This document shows, one piece after another, positions 44,441 to 53,006 of a stretch of DNA of 64,000 nucleotides (position 1 is its first letter; each line of letters starts with the position of its first letter). Made by a program: the position numbers and the translations under genes. Below the pieces are notes generated by a model, which was not told where the DNA came from, did no database searches, and was given only the letters and a program-made list of their open reading frames with translations. The DNA comes from an uncultured Bryobacterales bacterium (GTDB lineage: Bacteria; Acidobacteriota; Terriglobia; Bryobacterales; UBA6623): assembly GCA_958295955.1 (NCBI GenBank), contig OY282420.1, positions 4,106,435-4,170,434 on the forward strand, written 5' to 3'.

Positions 44441-46377
44441 GCCGCCTCCCGATTCCGCTCGCGATGCCGGTAGGTGAGCCGGATAAACAGGTCTTCGAGA
44501 CCGATCGGGATCGGGCGCAGGCGCTCGGGGACAATGCCGGCGCCTGCGAGGATTTGCGACACGCCGCGCATGCCGTCCGCCGCATTGGGCACGAAAACGT
44601 GCAGCCGGTCGCCGAACAGGGACACGGCTTCGGTGCCCAGCCTCCCCTTCAGCGCTCTCATGGCGCTGAGCGGCTCGCTTGTCGATACCTCCACGAGGCC
44701 GCCGTCATTTGTTGCCTTGATGGCGGCCGGGGTTCCCTCGACGGCCATTTCGCCCGCAACCATGAAGCCCAGGCGCCGGCACTGTTCCGCTTCCTCCAGA
44801 TAGTGCGTCACCACCAGCACCGCCGCTCCGCGGTCGGCGAGATCGTCGATCATCCGCCACAAGGCGCGGCGGGCCAGCGGATCGACTCCCGATGTCGGCT
44901 CGTCGAGCAGCACGACATCGGGTTCGTGCATGACCGCGGCGCCGAAGGCGATCCTCTGCTTCCATCCGTCGGGCAGCTTTCCGGTGAGCAGGTTTTCCTG
45001 GCCTGCAAGCCCGGCCGACTCCAGCGCCCAGGCCATCCGCTCGCGTCTCGCTGCTTCGGGAATGCCGTAGATCGATGCATAAAACTCGAGGTTCTGCGCC
45101 AGCGTCAGATCGTCGTACAGAGCGAATTTCTGCGACTTGTACCCTACCCGCGAACGCACGCGCGCGGAGCGCAAGTCTTTGGTATGCCCCAGCAGGGCGA
45201 CCGATCCTCGATCGGGCGCGAGCAGACCGCAGATCATCTTGACGGTCGTGGTTTTGCCTGCTCCGTTGGCGCCCAGCAGCCCGTATATCTCGCCGCGTTC
45301 GATGCGCAGGCTGACGTTGCGGACCGCGCGGAACGCGTTGAAATTCTTGTGCAGTCCGAAGGCCAGGATGCCGACGCGCTCTCCGCCGGCCGGGGCCGCG
45401 GCTGCTTTCCGCCGCGGAAAATGCGGAAGCGCAATCTCCCCGCGCCGTTCGCGCAAAATCGAAACGAAGGCGTTCTCGAGGGTCGGCTCCGACCGCTCAC
45501 AGCGCGTTACGGGATGCCCTTGCCCTGCGAGGAACGCGCGCAGCGCCGGCTCGCCGCGGTCCGGGTCAGGCGCCATCACGTCGAGGAAGTCGCCGAACCG
45601 CTGCACGTCATGCACCCTGACCTGTCCGCTGCCCGGCTCGTTGAGCAGCCGCAGCGTCGCCGCCAGGTCGTCGGTTTGGATGGCCAGCCGGGTCAGGCCG
45701 AGTTTCGAGCGCAGCCCGCGCGGGGAGTCGATGTCGAGAATCTCGCCGCGGTCCATGCAGGCCACCCGCGAGCAGCGCTCGGCCTCGTCGAGATAGGGCG
45801 TCGCCACCACCAGGGTCATGCCCCGAGCGGACAAGGCGCCGAGCGCGTCCCAGAACTCGCGGCGCGAAACGGGATCGACTCCGGTCGTCGGTTCGTCCAG
45901 CAACAGGACTTCGGGCGCCGATACGAGCGCGCAGGTGAGCGCCAGTTTCTGCTTCATGCCGCCCGACAGCCGCCCGGTCAGCCGGTCTTTGAATGCCGCC
46001 ATGCCGAACAGCGCGAGATAGCGCGCCATCCGTTCCGCGATGAGCGTTTCCGGAGTCTCCCGCAACCCGCCGGCGTAGTGAATGTTCTCGCTGACGCTGA
46101 GGTTTTCGTACAGGCTGAAAGGCTGCGTGAGATAGCCGACGCGGCTGCGGCTGCGCCTCGCCGTCGCATCGAGGATTCGGACGGCGCCGGATGTCGCGTC
46201 CATCACGCCGGCGAGAATCTTGAAGGTCGTGGTTTTGCCCGCGCCGTCGGCGCCGATGAGGCCGAAGGTCTCTCCCCGCGCGACTTCGAAACTTGCCGAG
46301 CGCAGCGCATGAACCTCGTCGCCCGCTTCGTCGCAATAGGTTTTCGTCAGATTGGAGCAGCGGATCGCCGCAGTCAC
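44437..46377 (-). CDS. Fused double ATP-binding protein of an ABC efflux system (YbhF-like)
   Basis: A 646-residue protein with two complete nucleotide-binding domains. NBD1: Walker A GADGAGKT, signature LSGGMKQK, Walker B VLLLDEPTTGVDPVSRRE. NBD2: Walker A GANGAGKT, a changed signature area (LPDGWKQRIAF in place of LSGGxxQR), Walker B VVLLDEPTSGVDPLARR. The weak second signature means only one composite site may hydrolyse ATP fast, as in asymmetric transporters. YbhF/RbbA-type proteins have this fused form. Both neighbours overlap by four bases. Confidence 0.93.
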   Translation of the reverse strand: MTAAIRCSNLTKTYCDEAGDEVHALRSASFEVARGETFGLIGADGAGKTTTFKILAGVMDATSGAVRILDATARRSRSRVGYLTQPFSLYENLSVSENIHYAGGLRETPETLIAERMARYLALFGMAAFKDRLTGRLSGGMKQKLALTCALVSAPEVLLLDEPTTGVDPVSRREFWDALGALSARGMTLVVATPYLDEAERCSRVACMDRGEILDIDSPRGLRSKLGLTRLAIQTDDLAATLRLLNEPGSGQVRVHDVQRFGDFLDVMAPDPDRGEPALRAFLAGQGHPVTRCERSEPTLENAFVSILRERRGEIALPHFPRRKAAAAPAGGERVGILAFGLHKNFNAFRAVRNVSLRIERGEIYGLLGANGAGKTTTVKMICGLLAPDRGSVALLGHTKDLRSARVRSRVGYKSQKFALYDDLTLAQNLEFYASIYGIPEAARRERMAWALESAGLAGQENLLTGKLPDGWKQRIAFGAAVMHEPDVVLLDEPTSGVDPLARRALWRMIDDLADRGAAVLVVTHYLEEAEQCRRLGFMVAGEMAVEGTPAAIKATNDGGLVEVSTSEPLSAMRALKGRLGTEAVSLFGDRLHVFVPNAADGMRGVSQILAGAGIVPERLRPIPIGLEDLFIRLTYRHRERNREAA

Positions 46378-47552
46378 GGTTGCGATGTCTCCTCGGAAGC
46401 GGCGGACTCGCGGATGAAAATGCGTCCGTCGGCCGGCATGCCTATTTTGGCTTGTCCGAAGCCTTCCTTGAGCAGCAGCTTGACGCCGACGACCTGCTTG
46501 ACGCGGTCCTCGCGGAAATACGTATTTTCCGGCGTGAACATCGCTTGCGGATCGATCCGCGAGACTTCGGCGCGCAAGGGAGACTGCGGGTAGGAATCGA
46601 GGATGACTTCGCCCCGCTGCCCCACGGCGACAAGTCCGATCCGCCCTTCGGGGACGTATGCCCGCAAGTACAGCGATTGGGGGTCGAGCAGGGTCAGCAG
46701 GGTCTGCCCCGGCGCGATTACCTGACCCGGCTCGGCGGCTCTCGTCAGCACGATGCCGTCGAACGGCGCGCGGACCGTGAGTTCCGCGACGGCGGCGCCG
46801 GTCTGCGCCGCTACCGCTTCGGAGACTTCGATTTGCGCTCCGGCGGCTCGAATCGCGCTGCGGGCTTCGGTCATCCGGTGTTTCAGCGCGGCTTTCTCCG
46901 CCGACACGATTTGCGGATTGCTCTCGGCCGCCTTGGCTATGGACAATGCCCCCTCCGCCGCGGCGACTTGGCGGGCGGCGGCGTCCGCAACGGCTTCGAG
47001 CGCGGCCTGTTGCGCCGAGAATCGGTCCGCCGTTTGTAGCGGAACGGCGCCTTTCTCAGCCAGCGACTTGTACCGTGCGGCGTCGGCTTCGACTTGGCCG
47101 AGTTCGCTCCGGGCCCGCTCGAGATCGGCCTTTGCCGCGGCGAGCTGCCCTTGGGCATGGGCGACTCGACCCGCGGCTTCGAGCGCGCTCTGTTTTTCGC
47201 GCAGATCGAGTTGACGAAACCGTTCGTCCAGCAGCGGCAATTGCGTCTGCGCCTGTTCGAGTTGCCGTCGAGCGGCCTCGATCATCGCCAGGCTCTGCTC
47301 GTTTCTGGCCAGCGCTTGATCGGAGCTGCAGCGCACCAGCACTTGACCGGCTTTGACCGCATCCCCTTCGCGCACCTCGACCGCGGCAATGCGGCCCGGA
47401 ACTTGCGCCGCCAGATGGGCCTCGCCGCCCTCGATGCGGCCGCTGACCTCGAGCGCCGCGGTCGGCTCGGCGGGGCCGGGCGCGCAGCCGCTCGCTGCGA
47501 ACGCGAGCAGAACGAGCGCCGGCAGGCTGCTGCCGATAGGAGAAGGATTCAC
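46374..47552 (-). CDS. HlyD-family membrane-fusion/adaptor protein (YbhG-like)
   Basis: A 392-residue lipoprotein-like adaptor (FAASGCAPG lipobox near residue 23). It has a split biotinyl-lipoyl domain: VPGRIAAVEVREGDAVKAGQ at the start and APFDGIVLTRAAEPGQVIAP later. A long alpha-helical hairpin lies between (residues about 85-220, Ala/Glu/Gln rich), as needed to reach a TolC channel. C-terminal beta-barrel strands follow. It would link the inner-membrane permeases to the TolC-like protein encoded just upstream. Four-base overlaps on both sides. Confidence 0.92.
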   Translation of the reverse strand: MNPSPIGSSLPALVLLAFAASGCAPGPAEPTAALEVSGRIEGGEAHLAAQVPGRIAAVEVREGDAVKAGQVLVRCSSDQALARNEQSLAMIEAARRQLEQAQTQLPLLDERFRQLDLREKQSALEAAGRVAHAQGQLAAAKADLERARSELGQVEADAARYKSLAEKGAVPLQTADRFSAQQAALEAVADAAARQVAAAEGALSIAKAAESNPQIVSAEKAALKHRMTEARSAIRAAGAQIEVSEAVAAQTGAAVAELTVRAPFDGIVLTRAAEPGQVIAPGQTLLTLLDPQSLYLRAYVPEGRIGLVAVGQRGEVILDSYPQSPLRAEVSRIDPQAMFTPENTYFREDRVKQVVGVKLLLKEGFGQAKIGMPADGRIFIRESAASEETSQP

Positions 47553-48907
47553 TGCGACCTGCCGTAGATGGTTTCCGCGTCGCCCGTTGCGCGGTGCAGA
47601 GCCGCGCGGGCCAAGTTCAGATTGTACAAAGCGCGTATCCGGCCGCGTTTCGATTGCGCCAACCGTTCCTGGGCCAGGACGACCTCGGAGTTGTCGGCAA
47701 CGCCGCCCTGGAAACGGATCAAACTGAGATCGACCTCTTCCTCGGCCAGCGCAACCGTCTCCTCGGCGGCTTCGACTTGCAGCCGCGAAGAATCGACTCC
47801 CGAAAGCGCGACGCGCACATCCAACTCGATCTCCGCTCGGATGGCGTCAAGCACGGCTTCCGCCTCGTGCAGCGCAGCCGTTGCGCGGACCTTTTCCGCC
47901 GATCCTCGGCCGCCGAAATAGAGAGGCATCGTCAGATTGCCCAGGAGCGTATAAGTGGCCTGGGTTGTCGCTGCGCTGCGGCCGACTTGACCGACATCGG
48001 CGTAAAACGTCAGTTTCGGCAGGCGCGCCGATTGCGCGGCCCGCACGGCCATCCGCGCCGACTCGACGCGTGACTTGGCGGCAAGGTAGTCCGGACGCCG
48101 TTCCATCGCGGCGCGCAGCATATCCGCGTCCGCCGCCCGCTCCGCGCGAAAGAAACGGCGTATGTCCGCAAGCTCGTAGTCCGCGCCGATTTCCGCGTGC
48201 AGCACGCCGGCCAGCCGCAGCTTCGCCGCTTCCAACGCGGCTTCGGCTTCGTAAACCGCCTGTTGCGCCGCGGTGACTTGGCGGCGCGAGCGCCTCCGGT
48301 CGAGCCCGCTGGCTATCCCGTGCTCGAAGCGGTCGGCGGTAATCGTCGCCAGCGCGCGGCTGGCGGCCAACTGCTCCCGCGCGGTCGCGGCCAGAGCCTG
48401 CGAGCGCAGGGCTTCGACATAATGCGCGACGACCTGCAGAACGATGAGCTCGCGGGCGTTGCCGCGGTCCGACTCGCTTGCCTCGGCTTGCCGCATCGCC
48501 GACCGCTGCTGAAACCGCGACGGAAGATTCAGCACGTCCGCGGTCATCACGAATTGAGCGTCGAACGTTCCGAACGGCCCAAATCTCTCCGGGATGGGCA
48601 CGTTGCCGAGCCCTTGAAACGTGTCGGCGTCGATGCCGTTCGCCCGCAGATTGAGAGTGCGCACCGATTGACCGGCCGTAAGCGCAACATGCGGCCGGTT
48701 TGCCGCGCGCGCGAGCATGTACGCGGCGCGGCCGTTGCGGTACGCGGCCTCGGCGCGCCGCAGTTGGGGGCTCGATGTCAACGCCATGCGTACGGCTTGG
48801 GGGAGCGTCAGCGAGGCCGGCATGGGACGCCGGTCCGCGGCGAGTGCGCCGGCCGCCGCAATCAGGGCAGGGAAAAGGACGCAGCAGTATTTTCCAAAGC
48901 GAAGCAT
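47549..48907 (-). CDS. TolC-family outer-membrane efflux channel
   Basis: A 452-residue outer-membrane factor. The signal peptide is GKYCCVLFPALIAAAGALAA. The two OEP halves are visible: SLTLPQAVRMALTSSPQLRRAEAA and, later, ERRPDYLAAKSRVESARMAV with NLTMPLYFGGRGSAEKVRA, ending LYNLNLARAALHRATG. ATG 48907 has AGGAGA six bases upstream, so the longer frame to 48940 is not used. First gene of the efflux operon (outer channel, adaptor, double ATPase, two permeases), an order that suggests a single complete drug or metabolite exporter. Confidence 0.93.
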   Translation of the reverse strand: MLRFGKYCCVLFPALIAAAGALAADRRPMPASLTLPQAVRMALTSSPQLRRAEAAYRNGRAAYMLARAANRPHVALTAGQSVRTLNLRANGIDADTFQGLGNVPIPERFGPFGTFDAQFVMTADVLNLPSRFQQRSAMRQAEASESDRGNARELIVLQVVAHYVEALRSQALAATAREQLAASRALATITADRFEHGIASGLDRRRSRRQVTAAQQAVYEAEAALEAAKLRLAGVLHAEIGADYELADIRRFFRAERAADADMLRAAMERRPDYLAAKSRVESARMAVRAAQSARLPKLTFYADVGQVGRSAATTQATYTLLGNLTMPLYFGGRGSAEKVRATAALHEAEAVLDAIRAEIELDVRVALSGVDSSRLQVEAAEETVALAEEEVDLSLIRFQGGVADNSEVVLAQERLAQSKRGRIRALYNLNLARAALHRATGDAETIYGRSQ

Positions 48908-48978
48908 TGTTTCTCCTTCGGGTATCCTTGATTGAAGCACGCTGGCGGACGCGGGGAGTAATCGGGCGCGCCGCCGAA

Positions 48979-49560
48979 ATGACGATGGGACCGTATCGCG
49001 ACCGGACGTATCCGAAGGTCGGGGCCGGCGCCGCGCTGCTGTTCTTTGCCGGCGCGTGGATTGCCGCGTCCCGGCCGGTCGTGGATTGCCCCTGCGACCA
49101 TACGGCCCCCGAATCGCTGCAACCGCGCGTTTGCAGTCTCTGCAAGACCGCCGAAGACCGCTCCGGGCCGATCTACTTCCTCAAGGACATCAATCCCCAC
49201 AAGCCGAGCCGCTATCTGGCTCTGCCCAAGGCGCACGGCAGCGGCTTCCAATCGACGTCGAGCCTCGCTCCGGCATTGCGCGCTCAGCTTTGGCAGGGCG
49301 CCATCGAACGCGCGGAAGAGCTTTTCCCCGGGCGCTGGGGCATCGCGGAAAACAGTCATTTTTTCCGCACTCAGTGCCACGCGCATCTGCACATCGGGCC
49401 GCTCAGCGCGGAAGTCGACGACTCGGACGGCGCGCTCTACGACTCGACCGCCGACTTCCCGAACCCGGCCCCGCGGGGCGGAATGTGGCTGCATCCCAAG
49501 AACGGCGCTTACTGCGTCCATCTCGACCGCGACCTGGCCGAAATCGTCCTGGTGCGCTGA
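48979..49560 (+). CDS. Membrane-anchored HIT-like protein
   Basis: A 193-residue protein with an N-terminal helix (GAGAALLFFAGAWIAASRP) that would anchor it or act as an uncleaved signal. Then comes DCPCDHTAPE and VCSLCKTAED, two close Cys pairs that could bind metal, and a HIT-like active site CHAHLHIGPLSAE (H-x-H-x-H). HIT proteins hydrolyse or transfer nucleotides, and this version resembles CDP-diacylglycerol pyrophosphatase-like secreted members. There is no obvious ribosome site. Divergent from tolC across 71 bases. Family call is moderate. Confidence 0.65.
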   Translation: MTMGPYRDRTYPKVGAGAALLFFAGAWIAASRPVVDCPCDHTAPESLQPRVCSLCKTAEDRSGPIYFLKDINPHKPSRYLALPKAHGSGFQSTSSLAPALRAQLWQGAIERAEELFPGRWGIAENSHFFRTQCHAHLHIGPLSAEVDDSDGALYDSTADFPNPAPRGGMWLHPKNGAYCVHLDRDLAEIVLVR

Positions 49561-49562
49561 AG

Positions 49563-49598
49563 GGCCGTCTCAAACCCAATGGCCGGCCGTCTCAAACC
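49563..49598. repeat. Short direct repeat GGCCGTCTCAAACC
   Basis: The 14-base word occurs at 49563-49576 and 49585-49598, 22 bases apart, in the 67-base gap between the HIT-like gene and the convergent LolA-like gene. It may be a slippage product; no function is proposed. Confidence 0.6.
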
Positions 49599-49627
49599 AA
49601 CTGTCCGTTTCCGGCCGCCGGCCGCGT

Positions 49628-50344
49628 TCAACGCTGCGGGAATACTCTGCTCGTTCCCGGCGCCGGTTTCAGCTTGAAGCTGCCGCGCGGAAATTTGGGG
49701 TTGGATTCGACCGCGGAGTAACTGTAAATGCGGTAGTCTCCGGGGCTCGTTTCGTAAACTTTCTGTTTCACGGGCTGCCAGGTCTTTTTGGCGATCCACA
49801 TCTCGATTTTCTCGAAGCTCCGCGCTTGCTCGTCCGTTTTCGGACGCAACTCCAGCCTGACGCTTTCTACGCCCGCCGCGGCTTCCTCGCCCGTCACCGA
49901 GACGTTGTAGTTGTCGCGGAGAAACTTGCCCGATGCGCCGAATCCGAGCAGCAGCGCCTGCCTAAGCTTGTCGCGCGACTTGCTCAAGTCGTAAACCTCT
50001 ACGGTGGCGATCTTCGGTTTGTAGATTTCAACCTTCGTATCTTTTATGGAAAGGAAATAGTGGTTCGGCTCGGTGAACTCGACCAGCATATCGATGCGGG
50101 ACGGGTTGACGCGCTGCACGACGATCGTGCCCGACTCCGCGGATTTGTCGTCCACGAGCGAAACGTACTTCGTCCAGACCGCATGCGCCCGCATGCCCTT
50201 CCATTGCGCCGCCGCGGCGTTCATATTCGAGAGCACGGCATCCAGCTCCGGCGCGGCCTGCAGCAACAACGCCGCCGGCAGTAGAACGAGTCCCAGCAAT
50301 CTCACAAGAGGGGAGACGGATGTTGCGGGCAACGCGTTTCGCAT
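49628..50344 (-). CDS. LolA-like lipoprotein-carrier-fold protein
   Basis: A 238-residue exported protein. The signal peptide is in VRLLGLVLLPAALLLQAAPEL. Strand-rich body with TEPNHYFLSIKDTKVEIYKP and KIEMWIAKKTWQPVKQKVYE, the half-open beta-barrel pattern of LolA/LolB and related lipid-binding proteins. ATG 50344 is used: the longer frame adds a Pro-rich part that overlaps the upstream gene. In Acidobacteria such proteins are candidates for carrying lipoproteins or glycolipids across the periplasm. No lolCDE is nearby. Confidence 0.75.
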   Translation of the reverse strand: MRNALPATSVSPLVRLLGLVLLPAALLLQAAPELDAVLSNMNAAAAQWKGMRAHAVWTKYVSLVDDKSAESGTIVVQRVNPSRIDMLVEFTEPNHYFLSIKDTKVEIYKPKIATVEVYDLSKSRDKLRQALLLGFGASGKFLRDNYNVSVTGEEAAAGVESVRLELRPKTDEQARSFEKIEMWIAKKTWQPVKQKVYETSPGDYRIYSYSAVESNPKFPRGSFKLKPAPGTSRVFPQR

Positions 50345-50366
50345 GCGGGGCGCGGCCGGGAGGCGG

Positions 50367-50735
50367 TTACGGCTGGGCGTAAACCAGATAGGCGCGCACG
50401 GCGCCCTCGGCATCGGTCGTAGGCTTCTTGTCGATGACCCGCAAATTCTTGCCGCTGCGCTGCTTCAGCAACTCGCGCAGGCGGCCGTCGGCATCCTCGG
50501 CGGGGGAAGCTTCGACAACTTCGGGATCGACCCAGAACACAAGCGTCCCGCTGCCGTCGTTCAGCGACTCGATCTCTTGCACGGTCGGCGGGCGCGGCCG
50601 GTCGCGAAAGACGCTCCGGGGGGTCAAAAATATAAACGCCAGGATCAGCGCAACAATCAAATCGTATTGCCACGAGCCGCGCCGATAGCTCCAGAAGACG
50701 GCCGGCCCGATTATCTGCCAGACCTTGCGGAACAC
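50367..50735 (-). CDS. Single-pass membrane protein of unknown function
   Basis: A 122-residue protein starting at GTG 50735, with one hydrophobic helix (YDLIVALILAFIFLTP, residues 24-39) and a soluble C-terminal domain (GSGTLVFWVDPEVVEAS, RLRELLKQRSGKNLRVID). I do not recognise the family. It is 22 bases upstream of the LolA-like gene and may be its membrane partner. TAAACT at 50742-50747 (minus strand) fits a leaderless start. Confidence 0.65.
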   Translation of the reverse strand: MFRKVWQIIGPAVFWSYRRGSWQYDLIVALILAFIFLTPRSVFRDRPRPPTVQEIESLNDGSGTLVFWVDPEVVEASPAEDADGRLRELLKQRSGKNLRVIDKKPTTDAEGAVRAYLVYAQP

Positions 50736-50789
50736 GATTCCAGTTTATCGTAAACTGAAGAGGCAAGCGCCCGCCCGGCGCATATCCCC

Positions 50790-51788
50790 ATGCGACGACT
50801 CCGCCAATTGATTCGACTTGCGACCCATGCGCAATTGCTGCCCGTGCTCGAGAGCGGCGACGACCCGCTGATCGGCGGCCAGGCCGTGATGGAGGGCGTC
50901 ATGATGCGCGCGCCGCACAACTACTGCGTCGCCATACGCAAGCCCGACGGATCGGTGGTAATCGAAAAGGGGCCGGCCAAGCGCCTGTCCGAGACGAGCC
51001 GATTCTGGGCCTTGCCGCTTGTCCGCGGGTGCGGCGCCTTGGGCCAATCGACGGCGCTGGGCATGAAAGCGCTGAATTTTTCGTCCAGGCACGCCGTCGA
51101 GGCCGCTGTAGGAGAGCGGAAGAACGGCGGGAAGGTCGAGGCGAAGGAACCGCCCGGTTGGATGATGGCGCTGAACATCGCCGTTTCCCTGGGTTTTTTC
51201 ATCTTCATGTACAAGTTTCTGCCGCTCGCCGCTACCGAACGGGTTCAGGCTTATGTTCCGTCGCTCGAGAATCAGGTCGGCTTCAGCATCGTCGAGGGTC
51301 TGATCCGCCTGGCGATCTTCCTGACGTTTCTGTATGCCATTTCCCGCATGAAAGATATCCGCCGCGTTTTCGAATATCACGGCGCGGAGCACAAGGTGGT
51401 CTTCAACTACGAGTCCGGCAAAGAGGTCAACGTCGAGAACGCGCAGAGTTTCGTCACTTGGCACCCGCGTTGCGGCACGAGCTTTTTGATGGTGGTTATG
51501 GTCGTCGCCATCGCCGTTTACGCGCTCGTTCCGTTCGACGGATTTTGGTTGCGGTTCCTTGCGCGTCTGGCGCTGCTGCCGGTCATCGTCGGTCTGGGTT
51601 ATGAGATCATTCGCTTCGCCGCCAAGCGCCGGAGCGGGTTTTTCAACGGCTTGGTGCGTCCGGGGTTGTGGCTGCAGCGCATCACCACGCAGCCCCCGGA
51701 CGACGGCCAGATCGCAATCTCGATCCGCGCCCTCGAAGAGGCCATGACGCTCGAAGAGAAATCCGGCGGCAAGCTTGTCGTAGCCTGA
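50790..51788 (+). CDS. DUF1385 membrane protein (YqhQ-like)
   Basis: A 332-residue protein of the DUF1385 family. The N-terminal block DPLIGGQAVMEGVMMRAPHN is the family hallmark. Four hydrophobic segments follow (MALNIAVSLGFFIFMYKFLP, GLIRLAIFLTFLYAI, LMVVMVVAIAVYALV, LLPVIVGLGYEIIRFA), with EYHGAEHKVVFNYESG and THPRCGTS-like WHPRCGTSFLM. The function is not established. DUF1385 next to prfA is a recurring arrangement. Divergent from 50367-50735 across 54 bases. Confidence 0.92.
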   Translation: MRRLRQLIRLATHAQLLPVLESGDDPLIGGQAVMEGVMMRAPHNYCVAIRKPDGSVVIEKGPAKRLSETSRFWALPLVRGCGALGQSTALGMKALNFSSRHAVEAAVGERKNGGKVEAKEPPGWMMALNIAVSLGFFIFMYKFLPLAATERVQAYVPSLENQVGFSIVEGLIRLAIFLTFLYAISRMKDIRRVFEYHGAEHKVVFNYESGKEVNVENAQSFVTWHPRCGTSFLMVVMVVAIAVYALVPFDGFWLRFLARLALLPVIVGLGYEIIRFAAKRRSGFFNGLVRPGLWLQRITTQPPDDGQIAISIRALEEAMTLEEKSGGKLVVA

Positions 51789-51836
51789 AAGAAGGCGGCA
51801 ATCCCGCATGAGCGCCTTTCGCCGATTCCGTTAGCC

Positions 51837-51854
51837 GTTCCGACTTGTCGGAAC
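51837..51854. other. Perfect stem-loop with CUUG loop before prfA
   Basis: GTTCCGAC (51837-51844) and GTCGGAAC (51847-51854) pair fully; as RNA this is a 7-base stem closed by a CUUG tetraloop, a very stable form. It lies in the 109-base gap between the DUF1385 gene and prfA, 43 bases before the prfA start. It could be a terminator without T run, a processing site or an operator. Confidence 0.45.
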
Positions 51855-51897
51855 TGCGGACAGTCGGCCGGTGGCGTAGAACGAACGAGGCGCAAGC

Positions 51898-52971
51898 ATG
51901 CAGTGGATCGCAAAGTTGGAGGAAATCGAGCGGCGTTACGAGGCGCTGTCCGCCGAATTGGCCGATCCGGCCGCGGTTGCAGACCCGAAACGCTACCGCA
52001 AGACCGCCAAGCAACTCGCGGAAATTACCGCGGTAGTCGAGAAGTTCCGCGAGTGGAAATCGCTCGCCGCGCAACTCGACGATGTGAAAGCGATGCTCAA
52101 GGATTCCGATCCGGAGATGGTCGCGATGGCCCGCGAAGAGGTCGAGTCCATCGAGGCGCGGCAGGCGGATCTCAGCGAAAGCATCCGTATGCTCATGCTG
52201 CCCAAGGACCCCAACGACGAAAAGGGAGTCGTGCTGGAGGTCCGCGCCGGCACGGGCGGCGGCGAGGCGACGCTGTTCGCCGCCGAGATCTTCCGCATGT
52301 ACTGCCGCTACGCCGAAGCGAAAGGCTGGAAAGTCGAGATCACCGCGCAGAGCGATTCCGAAATCGGCGGCATCAAGGAAGCAATCGCGCTGGTCACCGG
52401 CAACCGCGTGTACTCGAAGCTCAAGCACGAGAGCGGCGTTCACCGCGTCCAGCGCGTGCCCCAGACCGAGACGCAGGGCCGCATCCACACTTCGGCGGTG
52501 ACGGTGGCGGTCATGCCGCAAGCCGACGAAGTCGATATCGAGGTCAACGAGAGCGACCTGCGCGTCGATACCTACTGCTCTTCGGGTCCCGGCGGGCAAT
52601 CGGTCAACACGACCTACTCGGCGGTGCGCATCACGCACGTTCCGACCGGACTGGTGGTTACTTGCCAGGACGAAAAGTCGCAGATCAAGAATCACAAGAA
52701 GGCCATGCAGGTCTTGCGCTCGCGTCTTTACGAGATCGAGTTGGAAAAACAGCAGTCCGAGCAAGCCGACCGGCGCCGCGCGATGGTGCGTTCCGGCGAC
52801 CGCTCCGAAAAAATCCGCACGTACAATTTTCCCGAGATGCGCATCACCGACCACCGCGTCGGCCTCAAGACACACCAATTACAGGGCGTGCTGGAGGGCG
52901 CGCTGGACATTTTGATCGAGCCGATCTCCGCGTACTTTCAGGCCGAGCAGCTCGGCGCGCAGGCGGCCTGA
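51898..52971 (+). CDS. prfA: Peptide chain release factor 1
   Basis: A 357-residue RF1, which reads UAA and UAG stop codons and releases the protein from the ribosome. The codon-reading tripeptide is P188-Q189-T190 (RVPQTETQGRIHTSA), the RF1 PxT form rather than the SPF of RF2. The catalytic GGQ is at residues 232-234 in SSGPGGQSVNT, and Gln is the target of PrmC methylation. prmC, the usual downstream gene, is absent here; the next gene is convergent. Confidence 0.97.
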   Translation: MQWIAKLEEIERRYEALSAELADPAAVADPKRYRKTAKQLAEITAVVEKFREWKSLAAQLDDVKAMLKDSDPEMVAMAREEVESIEARQADLSESIRMLMLPKDPNDEKGVVLEVRAGTGGGEATLFAAEIFRMYCRYAEAKGWKVEITAQSDSEIGGIKEAIALVTGNRVYSKLKHESGVHRVQRVPQTETQGRIHTSAVTVAVMPQADEVDIEVNESDLRVDTYCSSGPGGQSVNTTYSAVRITHVPTGLVVTCQDEKSQIKNHKKAMQVLRSRLYEIELEKQQSEQADRRRAMVRSGDRSEKIRTYNFPEMRITDHRVGLKTHQLQGVLEGALDILIEPISAYFQAEQLGAQAA

Positions 52972-53006
52972 CCGTTCGCCGATTCTCGACTTTTCCTTTT
53001 GCGCGG

